DNA of 64,000 bases from NCBI RefSeq assembly GCF_027587375.1, contig NZ_JAMXIC010000007.1, positions 1-64,000 of the forward strand. The letters are read 5' to 3'. Source of the stretch: Arthrobacter sp. B2a2-09 (GTDB lineage: Bacteria > Actinomycetota > Actinomycetes > Actinomycetales > Micrococcaceae). The notes under the pieces are model-generated. The model saw nothing but the letters and a program-made list of their open reading frames with translations, did no database searches and had not been told where the DNA came from. The translations under genes were made by a program, and so were the position numbers. This document shows, piece after piece, positions 45,274 through 54,275 of the stretch (position 1 is the stretch's first letter; every line of letters begins with the position of its first letter).

Positions 45274-46344
45274 TCAGGAGGCCACAACCAACGCGGTAGG
45301 GGAGCCCACGTTCAGCTGGTCGAGGACTTCGCCCGGGATGCCGGTTGCAGGGTCCAGTGCGAACGAGGTGACCTGGTTGGAACGCTCGTGCGCCACGTGG
45401 AGCCAACCGTCGCGGACCATGTGGTGGCGGGGCCAGTCTCCTCCGCTGGGCACGTCAGCCACGGGACGGAGCCGGGTTCCGCTGCCTTCGACGGCCAGCA
45501 CCGAGATCCGGTTGGAGCCGCGGATACCCGTGTAGACGTAGCGATTGTCCGGGGACAGCACGATTTCGGCTGCTGCGTCGCCGTCGGCGGATCCACCGGC
45601 CGTTGCAGGACCGCGACGGTGGAGCATAAAGCGGCCGTCCGCGCCGGGGAGGAGCACCGCCACTTCGATGGAGTACTCGGTCACGACGAATACGGCGTCG
45701 GCAGAGGGGTGCTGGACCAAGTGCCGAGGGCCGCTGCCCATAGGGAGAGCGACTTGGTGGTCGGGGAGCAGGCCGGTGTCGGGGAAGTAATTCCACACCC
45801 GTACGAGGTCGAAGCCGAGGTCGGTGGTCATGATCCGGCCGTCCTCGAGCATGAGGCTTGCATGGGCGCGGCTCACCCTGGGGCCGCCCGTCGCGATGTC
45901 GATTCCGCCGTCGACGCCGGCGTGCGGATCCTTCGCCGGCGGCGCGGCAAAGCGCGAGGTGATGCCGCCGTCGTCGTCGAGCCCGTACAGCAGCACGTTG
46001 CCGTCACCCCAACAGGCGACCACGATGAAACGGGCGGAAGGGTCGACGGCGACGTGGCAGGCCGCAGCTCCGGCCGGCCAGGCCTCGCCCAGCGGCCCGA
46101 GGCCAAACAGCCCGGTCCGCCGGTACGCCCGGACCGTCCGGGCGGCCTCGGCTACCGCGTAGACCACCGGCAGGGTGGGGTGAACGGCAAGGAACGACGG
46201 CGACGGTGCTTCAACTGCGGTGCCCAGCAAACTCAGGCTGCCATCTTCACGGGCGGCAACTGCCCCGATGCCCATTCCGTGCCCGTCGCTGTCTGCGGTG
46301 TACGCGCCTGCCCAGATGAGCGTCCCGTCGATGTTCTCTGCCAT
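45274..46344 (-). CDS. lactonase-family beta-propeller protein
   Basis: 356 residues with the seven-bladed propeller pattern of the 6-phosphogluconolactonase/carboxy-cis,cis-muconate cyclase group: repeated blades such as HPTLPVVYAVAEA, DPSARFIVVACWGDGNV, SPDNRYVYTGIRGSN. ATG 46344 follows GAGG. It is last in a run of sugar-type reductases and an epimerase on this strand, suggesting sugar or sugar-lactone oxidation. Confidence 0.83.
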   Translation of the reverse strand: MAENIDGTLIWAGAYTADSDGHGMGIGAVAAREDGSLSLLGTAVEAPSPSFLAVHPTLPVVYAVAEAARTVRAYRRTGLFGLGPLGEAWPAGAAACHVAVDPSARFIVVACWGDGNVLLYGLDDDGGITSRFAAPPAKDPHAGVDGGIDIATGGPRVSRAHASLMLEDGRIMTTDLGFDLVRVWNYFPDTGLLPDHQVALPMGSGPRHLVQHPSADAVFVVTEYSIEVAVLLPGADGRFMLHRRGPATAGGSADGDAAAEIVLSPDNRYVYTGIRGSNRISVLAVEGSGTRLRPVADVPSGGDWPRHHMVRDGWLHVAHERSNQVTSFALDPATGIPGEVLDQLNVGSPTALVVAS

Positions 46345-46384
46345 GCCGTCCTCAGTGTTGGTAATGGAGCCTGTGAAACCTGTA

Positions 46385-47215
46385 TCAGTGTCCCTGTACG
46401 TCCGAGTCGACACCGGCGTCGGCACCCGCGTCCAAAGTGGCGATTGCGGACAGGTCGTCGTGGTCCAAGGCGAAGTCGAAAACGTCCAGGTTTTCCTTCA
46501 TGCGCAGCGGATTGGCGGACTTCGGGATGGCCACGAGCCCCTCTTGGACGTGCCAGCGCAGCACGACCTGACCGGGTGTCTTTCCGTGTTTCTTCGCGAT
46601 GGCCGCCAAGACCGGGGCATTCAGGAGATCGCGACCGGCCCCGAGCGGACTATACGATTCCGTCGCGATCCCGTGGTTGCCGTTGAAGGCACGTTCGTCG
46701 ATCCGCGTGATGGACGGCGAGATCTGGATTTGGTTGACGGCCGGCACCACCGAGGTTTCCTCGAGAAGCCGCTCGAGGTGCGAGGGCTTGAAGTTGGACA
46801 CGCCGATTGAGCGTACCTTCCCTTCAGCCTGGAGCCGCTCGAAAGTCTCCCAGGTGGACACGAATTCATTCCGTTGGGGGAGCGGCCAATGGATCAACAG
46901 GAGGTCGACGTAGTCCAGTCCGAGGCGCTTGAGGGAGCCCTCGAGCCCGTCGACGGCGCGGTCGCGGCCTTGGTGGGTGCCGTCCAGTTTGGTGGTGATG
47001 AACAGTTCCTCGCGCGGGAGGCCGCAGTCCCGCACGCCTTGCCCGACGCCGGCCTCGTTACCGTAGCGGTAGGCCGTGTCGACGTGCCGGTAGCCAAGCT
47101 CGACGGCGGACACCACCGCAGTGGCGACCTGGGCGTCGTCGAGCGGCCAGGTTCCGAGGCCGATCTGCGGGATGGCGTTACCGTCATTGAGCCTGACGGT
47201 CGGAGCAAGTGCCAT
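46385..47215 (-). CDS. aldo/keto reductase (2,5-diketogluconate reductase type)
   Basis: 276 residues, AKR fold. Tetrad: Asp in HVDTAYRYGNE with Tyr, Lys in TTKLDG, His in LIHWPLP. C-terminal KSANPLRMKENLDVF binds NADPH. Very like the AKR at 49236, hence a probable duplication. Twenty bases upstream ends the epimerase gene. Confidence 0.9.
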   Translation of the reverse strand: MALAPTVRLNDGNAIPQIGLGTWPLDDAQVATAVVSAVELGYRHVDTAYRYGNEAGVGQGVRDCGLPREELFITTKLDGTHQGRDRAVDGLEGSLKRLGLDYVDLLLIHWPLPQRNEFVSTWETFERLQAEGKVRSIGVSNFKPSHLERLLEETSVVPAVNQIQISPSITRIDERAFNGNHGIATESYSPLGAGRDLLNAPVLAAIAKKHGKTPGQVVLRWHVQEGLVAIPKSANPLRMKENLDVFDFALDHDDLSAIATLDAGADAGVDSDVQGH

Positions 47216-47234
47216 GGTCCTGTCCTTTCAGTTG

Positions 47235-48242
47235 CTAGATCGGCCTCCGTGCCCATTGGACCAGTTGTTCGCTGAGCTTCATGAAGTCCTGGTCTACGTG
47301 CTTGATGCCTGGATGTTCATCATGCCACCGGACGATCTCCCGTGCGCCCGCGGCGAACGGAATTTCTGCCCGATACCAGGGCACCAGTGTTTTGATCTTG
47401 GTGTTATCGAAGACCACGGAGTGGGACCTGTCCCCGAGAAGCCCGGGGCCAAGCTCCGGGGAGTGCGCGGCAATGGTGTCCGAGGCGATGTGCACCAGTT
47501 CGGGTTCCGGGGCCCCTGCCGCCGTGGCGAAGACCCGGTAGACCTGGTCCCACGGGAGCGCTTCGTCCGAGGTGATGGTGTAGCTTTCGCCCACGGCCTG
47601 CGGCCGGCCGAGGAGGCCAACGAAAGCCACTGCAAAGTCATCCGCGTGGGTGAGGGTCCACAGCGAGGTACCGTCGCCGTGGACTATCACAGGCAGGCCT
47701 TCCCGCATCCGATGGATGTCCGTCCAGCCGCCCAGAAGGGTGATCCGCGTGCGGTCATAGGTGTGCGATGGCCGAACGATGGTGACGGGGAATCCCTCTT
47801 CCCGGTAGGCCCGCACGAGAAGGTCTTCGCACGCGATCTTGTCCTGTGAGTACTTCCAGAACGGGTTTCTTAGCGGGGTGGACTCGAGGATCGGCAAGTG
47901 TGCTGGTGGCTTCTGGTAGGCCGAAGCCGAACTGATGAACACGTACTGAGCTGTCCGGCCGCGGAACAACTCCACGGCGCTGGACACATGCTCCGGCGTG
48001 AAAGAGATGAAGTCCGCAACGACGTCGAACTCGCGACCGTTCAGCACCTCCGCCACCTCGGCGGCGTTGCGGATATCTGCCTGGAGCAGTTCCGTGCCCG
48101 GAGGGGCCGGCCTTTCCGAGCTCAGCCCGCGATTGAGCACAGTGAGCCGGTGACCCAGCGCGACGGCGCGCTCCGCCGCCGCCGCGCTGATGGTCCCGGT
48201 CCCGCCAATGAACAGCAGGCGCAACGGTGCCGAGGTCACCAC
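47235..48242 (-). CDS. NAD-dependent epimerase/dehydratase (extended SDR)
   Basis: 335 residues. Rossmann motif FIGGTGTISAAAAERA at the N-terminus and catalytic YSQDK near residue 130, with VRPSHTYD following. The GGTGTIS form is common in the isoflavone reductase-like/RNP41-type epimerases. GTG 48242 overlaps the end of the upstream reductase gene by seven bases, so the two are coupled. Confidence 0.86.
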   Translation of the reverse strand: MVTSAPLRLLFIGGTGTISAAAAERAVALGHRLTVLNRGLSSERPAPPGTELLQADIRNAAEVAEVLNGREFDVVADFISFTPEHVSSAVELFRGRTAQYVFISSASAYQKPPAHLPILESTPLRNPFWKYSQDKIACEDLLVRAYREEGFPVTIVRPSHTYDRTRITLLGGWTDIHRMREGLPVIVHGDGTSLWTLTHADDFAVAFVGLLGRPQAVGESYTITSDEALPWDQVYRVFATAAGAPEPELVHIASDTIAAHSPELGPGLLGDRSHSVVFDNTKIKTLVPWYRAEIPFAAGAREIVRWHDEHPGIKHVDQDFMKLSEQLVQWARRPI

Positions 48243-49207
48243 GCGTAGTCTTCCGGCGCGGTCCGGTGGCCCGGGAAGATGTCGTCGAGCCGTTTGAGGG
48301 CATCGGCGTCGAGTGTGACATCCAAAGCCCTGATGGCAGCGTCCAACTGCTCCTGCGTGCGCGGACCTACGATCGGTGCGGTCACGGCCGGCTGGTGCAG
48401 CAACCAGGCCAAGCCCACGTCGCCGGGCTCGTGGCCAAGGTCGTCGGCGAGGTCCTCGTACTGGCGGATCTGCTCTTCGTGCTTCTTCAGGGTTTCGGCC
48501 GCGCGGCCCTCAAGGCGACGGACGCCGTCGCGCTCCTTCTTCAGCACCCCACCCAAAAGGCCGCCGTGAAGTGGCGACCATGGGATGAGCCCGAGGCCGT
48601 ACTGCTGAGCAGCCGGGATGACTTCCAGTTCGACGTTGCGGGTGAGCAGGTTGTAGATGGACTGCTCGCTCACGAGTCCGTTGTAGCTGCGCCGCGCTGC
48701 CGCTTCCTGGGCCTGGGCGATGTGCCAGCCTGCGAAGTTGCTGCTTCCGGAATACAGGATCTTGCCTTGCTGGACGGCAACCTCGATGGCCTGCCAGATC
48801 TCGTCCCACGGCGTGTTCCGGTCCACGTGGTGGAACTGGTACACGTCGATGTAATCGGTCTGCAGGCGCTTGAGGCTGGCGTCCAGGGCGCGCCGGATGT
48901 TGAGGGCGGAGAGCTTGGACTCGTTCGGGCGGTCCGTCATGGTTCCGTAGAGCTTGGTGGCCAGGACGACGCGCTCGCGGCGCTCGCCGCCCTTGGCGAA
49001 CCAGCGGCCCAGGATTTCCTCGGTCCATCCCCGGTTGTCGTGGCCGCCGTAGACGTTGGCGGTGTCGAAGAAGTTGATGCCGGCGTCCAGTGCCGAATCC
49101 ATGATGGAGTGCGCTGCGGATTCCTCCGTCTGCGGGCCGAAGTTCATGGTTCCGAGGCACAAGCGGGAGACGCTGAGGCCTGAGCGGCCCAAGTGGGTGT
49201 ACTGCAT
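48236..49207 (-). CDS. aldo/keto reductase (YhdN/Tas-like)
   Basis: 323 residues from ATG 49207. Tetrad: FFDTANVYGG, LATKLYG, VYQFHHVD. C-terminal PIVGPRTQEQLDAAI binds cofactor. Belongs to a different AKR branch than its two neighbours. The HRTAPEDYAW end is typical of family members that act on sugars and aldehydes. Confidence 0.9.
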   Translation of the reverse strand: MQYTHLGRSGLSVSRLCLGTMNFGPQTEESAAHSIMDSALDAGINFFDTANVYGGHDNRGWTEEILGRWFAKGGERRERVVLATKLYGTMTDRPNESKLSALNIRRALDASLKRLQTDYIDVYQFHHVDRNTPWDEIWQAIEVAVQQGKILYSGSSNFAGWHIAQAQEAAARRSYNGLVSEQSIYNLLTRNVELEVIPAAQQYGLGLIPWSPLHGGLLGGVLKKERDGVRRLEGRAAETLKKHEEQIRQYEDLADDLGHEPGDVGLAWLLHQPAVTAPIVGPRTQEQLDAAIRALDVTLDADALKRLDDIFPGHRTAPEDYAW

Positions 49208-49235
49208 GGTTTTGGTTTCCTTACGCTGGTGGTAT

Positions 49236-50081
49236 TTACATTTGGCTGAACGACGCGACGGCGGGGTCGGCGCCGAGGCGGGCACCGGCGTCGAGCGCGC
49301 TAATGGCTGCCAGTTCCTCGGGGGTGAGCTGCAACGACGCCGCCGCGAGGTTCTGGCGGATCCGCTCCGGGTGGACGGACTTGGGGATGACTATGTTGCC
49401 GGTTCCGAGGTGCCAGGCCAGCACGATCTGCGCCGGGGCGGCACCGTGCGTTTCGGCCAGTTCGGTGACCGTTGCCGACCCCAGGTCCGCTCCCTGCCCC
49501 AGCGGGCTATAGGCCTCGACGGCGATCCCGTGCGAGCGGCTCTTCGCCGCAAGTTCTCGCTGCTGGAAGGTCGGGTGCAGTTCGATCTGGTTCACGGCAG
49601 GAACGACGTCGGCGAACTCGAGGAGGGTGTCGAGGTGATCCTGCAGGAAGTTGGAGACCCCGATTGCCCGGGCGCCGCCGTCGGCGTGGATCTTTTCCAG
49701 GGCCTTCCACGCGTCGACGAACAGGCCCTGGGACGGCACGGGCCAGTGGATCAGGTAGAGATCGATGACGTCGAGGCCGAGTTCGCGGCGGCTGTGGTCG
49801 AATGCCGCCCCGGCCCGGCCTTGTTCGCCGTTGCGGAGTTTGGTGGTGATGAAGAGTTCCTCCCGGGCGATGCCGGAAGCTTTGATTGCCGCGCCGACGC
49901 CGGATTCGTTCCGGTACGCCGCGGCGGTGTCGATGTGCCGGTAACCGGCTTCAAGGGCGTCCTCCACGGCCTTCTGGGTCTCAGCGGGTGGGACCTGGAA
50001 GACGCCGAAGCCGAGCTGGGGGATGGTGACCGAGTTGTTCAGGACGAGCCCGGGAACGGTTGAATTCTGAGCGTTGGACAT
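49236..50081 (-). CDS. aldo/keto reductase (2,5-diketogluconate reductase type)
   Basis: 281 residues. Tetrad: HIDTAAAYRNESGVG, TTKLRN, LIHWPVP. C-terminal KSVHPERIRQN. First gene of the minus-strand run and divergent from the XRE regulator, which probably controls it. ATG 50081 is chosen as family N-terminus; the frame stays open a little upstream. Confidence 0.9.
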   Translation of the reverse strand: MSNAQNSTVPGLVLNNSVTIPQLGFGVFQVPPAETQKAVEDALEAGYRHIDTAAAYRNESGVGAAIKASGIAREELFITTKLRNGEQGRAGAAFDHSRRELGLDVIDLYLIHWPVPSQGLFVDAWKALEKIHADGGARAIGVSNFLQDHLDTLLEFADVVPAVNQIELHPTFQQRELAAKSRSHGIAVEAYSPLGQGADLGSATVTELAETHGAAPAQIVLAWHLGTGNIVIPKSVHPERIRQNLAAASLQLTPEELAAISALDAGARLGADPAVASFSQM

Positions 50082-50184
50082 GTCCGGCCTTTTCGTCGCT
50101 GGTGGGTGGATTGCCTGACTGGCTTTTTCGAGCCTATGCACTTTCGGCACAACAATCAGTAGTTTTGACGCCCCCTGTTTTTCC

Positions 50185-50201
50185 TAGGACTCGCAGTCCT
50201 A
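50185..50201. promoter_or_regulatory. Palindrome in the reductase/XRE divergent region
   Basis: TAGGACT-CGC-AGTCCTA, perfect 7-bp arms, between the divergent starts at 50081 and 50246. Probable operator of the XRE regulator, controlling itself and the reductase operon. Confidence 0.6.
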
Positions 50202-50245
50202 CCTTGGCCATAGAAACAGGCCCCTGGGAAGGGAAGAATAGGGAC

Positions 50246-51148
50246 ATGGGTCAAAGCGCCGAGTTCGGAAAGTTCCTCAAAGCCATGCGTTCCCGGATGT
50301 CGCCGGAGGATGCAGGGTTGCCGGAAGCGTCCGGCGCGCGCCGTGTTCCCGGGCTCCGCAGGGAAGAGATTGCCCGCTTGGCCGATGTCAGCACGGACTA
50401 CTACACACGCCTCGAGCAGGGCCGCCATATCCATCCGTCACGGGCAGTTCTTGAATCGGTGTCGCGGGCTCTTCGCTTGGACTCAAGCGAGCACGAGCAC
50501 ATGATGGACCTGCTTGAGCACTGCGCGTCGAGCGCCAAAGCGCCGACTCCCACGCCACGGGTGCGGCCGGCCTTGCGCCAACTCCTGGATGCTGTGGGCG
50601 ATGTTCCGGCGCTCCTGCTTGGCCGCCGCAGTGACGTGCTCGGAGCCAATCGCATGGCGATCTTGCTGTTTGCCGACTTCCCGGCCATGCCTCCCGCTGA
50701 GCGGAACCTCACGCGCTGGCTGATCCTGGACCCCCAGGCACGCGAGCTGTTCCGGGACTGGAAGACGGTTGCCGCCGAGGCCGCCGGTTCCCTGCGTGCT
50801 GATACCGGGCGGCACCCCGACGACACCCAAGCCAACCAGCTGGTGGGCGAACTCGCCGTAAACAGCGAACACTTCCGCCAATGGTGGGCCGGGCATCGCG
50901 TGGCAGCGCGTTCGGCTGGAACTGTCCGACTGCACCACCCCGCCGTGGGGGACGTGGAGCTGAACTTCGAGAATATGGCCCTGCCGCAGGACCCGGACCA
51001 GGTCTTGCGGGTCTACTCCGCGAAGGCGGGTTCGCCGTCGGACGATGCCCTGAAGTTGCTGGGCAGCTTCGGTGCGGGGACGGCGTTTGGTGCGGGGACG
51101 GCGACGAGCCCGGAGTTGTCCGAGCGTCATGTAATGGACGAGGGCTGA
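50246..51148 (+). CDS. XRE-family regulator with MmyB-like domain
   Basis: 300 residues. N-terminal helix-turn-helix (about 10-80; VPGLRREEIARLADVSTDYYTRLEQGR) and a C-terminal MmyB-like ligand domain (about 110-270; LLGRRSDVLGANRMA, WLILDPQARELFRDW, QWWAGHRV). Such regulators usually repress adjacent oxidoreductase genes. ATG 50246; the frame is open upstream without homology. Confidence 0.9.
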   Translation: MGQSAEFGKFLKAMRSRMSPEDAGLPEASGARRVPGLRREEIARLADVSTDYYTRLEQGRHIHPSRAVLESVSRALRLDSSEHEHMMDLLEHCASSAKAPTPTPRVRPALRQLLDAVGDVPALLLGRRSDVLGANRMAILLFADFPAMPPAERNLTRWLILDPQARELFRDWKTVAAEAAGSLRADTGRHPDDTQANQLVGELAVNSEHFRQWWAGHRVAARSAGTVRLHHPAVGDVELNFENMALPQDPDQVLRVYSAKAGSPSDDALKLLGSFGAGTAFGAGTATSPELSERHVMDEG

Positions 51149-51293
51149 GGGAGTTTCAGCCAAAAGTGTTCCACGTCACTGTGTTGCTGCATAGTGAATC
51201 GGCGTGATTTTGTCTATGTGCCCATTGGGCGGCTTTTGAATCGCGTTTACGCTGAAACCAGACCTTTTCGCATATCAAGGATGGAATTCAACG

Positions 51294-51500
51294 ATGAAAC
51301 GCATCGCGCTGCTGAGGGAACGGGCAACCACCGCCGGGTCCGCTGGATCCACGGGCTCGCATTGCCCGGCATCCGGTCAGTGGAGCCCTGAAGGCGAACC
51401 CCTCGTGGTGCGCACGTTCTTCGAAGGCCACGTCTTCCCGACCCACAACGGCGCGGCAACGGTCTGGCAGCGCCAGTACCTGGTCGCAGAGTCCCGATGA
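51294..51500 (+). CDS. small protein of unknown function
   Basis: 68 residues, MKRIALLRERATTAG... to RQYLVAESR. Not recognised; one Cys, no membrane helix. GGAA lies eight bases before the ATG. Its TGA overlaps the next gene's ATG, and both read with GC-rich third positions, which supports a real two-gene unit. Confidence 0.5.
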   Translation: MKRIALLRERATTAGSAGSTGSHCPASGQWSPEGEPLVVRTFFEGHVFPTHNGAATVWQRQYLVAESR

Positions 51501-51769
51501 GTCCCGAAACCCTAGGCGTGTGGGGCCCAAGCCACTTCACGACGTCGGCCCAACGGCCCGCTGGAGCGTCGCTGCGCTTGCCGCCGTCGAAGTGGTCCGA
51601 GCTCAGCCGCGGCGAAACCGTCTGGATCCACGAGGACAAATGGGGTTTCGACGCCGGCCTTGTGGACGAAGTTTCCTCCGACCACGAATTCCTGTGGATC
51701 GAATTTGCCGGCCGTGGCCGGCGACTCCTCTGTGGCGGTGACCCCGTCCAAGTCTGGACCCGCGGGTGA
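51497..51769 (+). CDS. small protein of unknown function, coupled to 51294
   Basis: 90 residues. Visible: LPPSKWSELSRGETVWIHEDKWGFDAG and DHEFLWIEFAGRGRR, a beta-rich pattern with several Trp. No known motif. ATGA overlap with the previous gene; a hairpin terminator follows. Confidence 0.55.
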   Translation: MSPETLGVWGPSHFTTSAQRPAGASLRLPPSKWSELSRGETVWIHEDKWGFDAGLVDEVSSDHEFLWIEFAGRGRRLLCGGDPVQVWTRG

Positions 51770-51785
51770 GTCCAGCCTCGCAACT

Positions 51786-51825
51786 GATGGCCGCCAGCCT
51801 TTCCACAGAAAGGCTGACGGCCATC
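51786..51825. terminator. Hairpin after the small gene pair
   Basis: GATGGCCG and CAGCCTTTC (left) pair with GAAAGGCTG and CGGCCATC (right) around CACA, with one mismatch. No T-run, but it sits between convergent genes and could end both. After it, TAACGCTCGAGG occurs twice, beyond the dodecin stop. Confidence 0.7.
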
Positions 51826-51864
51826 GTCGTTAAGTGGGCTTTGTGGGGCCTAACGCTCGAGGTT

Positions 51865-52074
51865 TTAACGCTCGAGGCGGAAGCCGAGTTTGATGGTTAC
51901 CTGCCAGTCGGCGACGGCGCCCTCGTTGAGGTGGCCGCGGATTTCCTTGACCTCGAACCAGTCGAGATTGCGGAGGGTCTGGCTTGCAGCCGCAATGCCG
52001 TTCTTGATGGCGGCGTCGACGCCCTCGGATGAGGTTCCAACAATTTCGGAAACGCTATATGTGTGGTCAGCCAT
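51865..52074 (-). CDS. dodecin (flavin-storage protein)
   Basis: 69 residues, dodecin fold: VSEIVGTSSEGVDAAIKNGIAAASQTL, NLDWFEVKEIRGHL with the flavin-stacking Trp, VADWQVTIKLGFRLE. Forms a dodecamer that binds riboflavin, FMN or CoA-like ligands. GAGGAG precedes ATG 52074. Confidence 0.93.
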   Translation of the reverse strand: MADHTYSVSEIVGTSSEGVDAAIKNGIAAASQTLRNLDWFEVKEIRGHLNEGAVADWQVTIKLGFRLER

Positions 52075-52180
52075 TCTTGCTCCTCATGATCGTCCTTGAT
52101 GCCTGAACTGCGGGCCTGGCAGGCCGTGAAAGCAGACTAGCCGACGCAAGGCCGGGGGACTAGGGGTGGTCCCTGCCGAC

Positions 52181-52374
52181 GCTCGCTCACGTATGGGGTC
52201 AAACGGCCGGACGCTCGCTCACGTATGAGGCCAAACGGCCGAACGCTCGCTCACATATGAGGCCAAACGGCCGAACGCTCGCTCACGTATGGGGTCAAAC
52301 GGCCGGACGCTCGCTCACGTATGGGGTCAAACGGCCGGACGCTCGCTCACATATGAGGCCAAACGGCCGAACGC
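52181..52374. repeat. Array 4 of 32-bp phased repeats
   Basis: Six CGCTCAC cores at 52184, 52216, 52248, 52280, 52312 and 52344, all the same orientation, exactly 32 bases apart. Spacers alternate between GTATGGGGTCAAACGGCCGG and ATATGAGGCCAAACGGCCGA types. Lies between two minus-strand genes (dodecin start, MFS stop). The rest of the 52075-52475 gap holds only the MFS terminator. Confidence 0.95.
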
Positions 52375-52404
52375 TCCTGCAGATCGGACAAAGGAAAACC
52401 AGTG

Positions 52405-52437
52405 GGAGCAGCCAGTCCCTCTTGGACTGGCTGCTCC
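52405..52437 (-). terminator. Terminator of the 52.5-59.2 kb operon
   Basis: Perfect 14-bp stem GGAGCAGCCAGTCC / GGACTGGCTGCTCC with a 5-base loop. Read on the minus strand it is followed by a T-rich stretch (TTTTCCTTTG), 38 bases after the MFS stop. Confidence 0.88.
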
Positions 52438-52475
52438 TGCTGCAGTTTGTCCCCAATTGGAACCGGCTCCGGACA

Positions 52476-53864
52476 TCACACGTGAAGGGAGGCTGCTTCT
52501 TCGAGGTTCTGGCCTTTGGTCTCAGGAGCCATGAAGTAGCTGACTGCTGCGCCGATGAGTGCGATGCCCGCCGCGATCCACATGGTCCCGGAGAGACCGA
52601 GGTGCGTCAGTGCTAGCGGAGTAGCGAAGGTGCCGATGGCGGCTCCGACCCTGCTGGTTCCCGTGCACAGGCCCACGGCAGTCGCCCGCACTTTGGTCGG
52701 GAAGAGCTCGTTGGGGTAGATCCATTCGAGAATTGAAGGTCCGCCGTTGAAGATCGCGTAAAAGGCGAAGGCCAGCGCGATCAGGGCGAGCGGTGCGTTC
52801 GGGAAGATTGCGAGGAAAAGGAGCCCGACGCCGGAGAGAACAAAGCCCCAAATCAGGACTGGCCGGCGGCCGAGTTTGTCCACGACCAAGAGGGCGACGA
52901 CGTTGCCGACCAGGAAGAACAGGTTGATCAGTCCGTAGCCGATGTTCGCCTCGTCGCCAGACTGGAGGTTGAACAGGGCGAGGATCTGTGGACCGAAAGC
53001 GTAGATCGAGAATAGCGTGACGATGGTGCAAGTCCAGAAAATCGAGATAAAGATAACTCGGTTCAAATAGCCGCCGGTCAGTACGAGCCGGAAGGCTTTT
53101 GCGGTGCTGAGCTTGGCGGCGTTCGGATCGTGTGCCGTGATCCCGGCCAGCGTCGCGCCCTCACCGATGGTCTTCTTGAGGATGTCGAGGGCTTCCTCGT
53201 GACGGCCCTTGCCGACAAGCCAATGGGGAGATTCAGGGATGGTGGCCCTTGCGATGAGGATCAGCACCGCCGGAACGGCAGAGGACAGCAACATCCATCG
53301 CCACCCATCCTCCAAGGACAGAAGCCAGTAACCGATGAACGCGGCTACCGTCGCCCCGACAAACCACATGGCATTGAGGCCACCGAGGAGGCGCGCACGC
53401 CAGTTCCTTGGGACAAATTCGGCGACCAGAGCGGTTGCGATGGGATAGTCAGCGCCCACCGCTATGCCGATCATGAGCCGCAGGACGAACAGCTGCCACG
53501 GTTCCTGAACGAAAAACTGGGCAATGGAGAACACGATGATGGCAATGAGGTCGATCGTGTACATGAGCTTGCGCCCGATTTTGTCGGTCAGGTTTCCGAA
53601 GATCAGGCCGCCGAGGAAGACGCCGATCAGGGCGGAGGCGCCGATGAGACCGTTCCACAAGTCATTCATATGCCAGGCAGGAATGACTTGCACCAAAGCG
53701 ATGCCGATGATGGCGAGGATATATCCGTCGAGGAACGGACCCCCCGAACTGAAAAGGGTGAGGCGTTTGTGGAATGAATTGAGTGGCGCCGAGTCAAGGG
53801 TAACCTCGGCCGTTTTAGTTGGGAGGAGCATGATGGTTCCGATCCGGGAAGGGGATAGCGTCAT
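52476..53864 (-). CDS. MFS transporter, metabolite:proton symporter type
   Basis: 462 residues (451 if ATG 53831 is used), 12 helices. Signature loops: GNLTDKIGRKLMY after helix 2, PESPHWLVGKG before the central loop, VDKLGRRPVLIWG after helix 8. This is the sugar-porter/metabolite-symporter branch that includes organic-acid and nicotinate-type transporters. Last gene of the operon, 33 bases after ridA-like; presumably imports the compound the operon degrades. Confidence 0.87.
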   Translation of the reverse strand: MTLSPSRIGTIMLLPTKTAEVTLDSAPLNSFHKRLTLFSSGGPFLDGYILAIIGIALVQVIPAWHMNDLWNGLIGASALIGVFLGGLIFGNLTDKIGRKLMYTIDLIAIIVFSIAQFFVQEPWQLFVLRLMIGIAVGADYPIATALVAEFVPRNWRARLLGGLNAMWFVGATVAAFIGYWLLSLEDGWRWMLLSSAVPAVLILIARATIPESPHWLVGKGRHEEALDILKKTIGEGATLAGITAHDPNAAKLSTAKAFRLVLTGGYLNRVIFISIFWTCTIVTLFSIYAFGPQILALFNLQSGDEANIGYGLINLFFLVGNVVALLVVDKLGRRPVLIWGFVLSGVGLLFLAIFPNAPLALIALAFAFYAIFNGGPSILEWIYPNELFPTKVRATAVGLCTGTSRVGAAIGTFATPLALTHLGLSGTMWIAAGIALIGAAVSYFMAPETKGQNLEEAASLHV

Positions 53865-53897
53865 TGGATACCCCAGCAGATCCGTACGTTTATACGG

Positions 53898-54275
53898 TCA
53901 CGCTGTTGTTGCGATGGCATCGATTTCGATGCGCTTCGCGCCCCTGAACCTCGCTACTTGGACGGTAGTGCGGGGAGGCAGGGGGTGGCCGTTTAGCCTT
54001 GTGAGGTAGGCGGCATTGTATTGATCAAATTCGTCAAGGTCGGCCAGGAAAACGGTGAGCTTGAGAAGGTGGGACAGACTCGACCCCGCCCGTTGGAGGG
54101 CCGCTTCCAAGTTGTCGAAAGCCTGGACAACTTGGCCGGAGATGTCGGAGGGGACGGTTCCGTCGTCGCGGGATGGCACCTGTCCGCACATGAAGATGAG
54201 GCCGCCGATTGCTGCGGAGGCGGAGTAAGGCCGGGGATTGCCGTCTATGAACTGGGTTCTCACGATGGTATTCAT
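53898..54275 (-). CDS. RidA-family enamine/imine deaminase
   Basis: 125 residues. RidA/YjgF fold with GGLIFMCGQVP, VVQAFDNLEAALQRAGS, and C-terminal GAKRIEIDAIA, where the Arg that binds the carboxylate in active RidA is expected one position before IEID (R-IEIDAIA present). Hydrolyses reactive enamines or imines from amino-acid chemistry. Overlaps its upstream gene by four bases. Points to an amino or imino intermediate in the pathway. Confidence 0.9.
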   Translation of the reverse strand: MNTIVRTQFIDGNPRPYSASAAIGGLIFMCGQVPSRDDGTVPSDISGQVVQAFDNLEAALQRAGSSLSHLLKLTVFLADLDEFDQYNAAYLTRLNGHPLPPRTTVQVARFRGAKRIEIDAIATTA

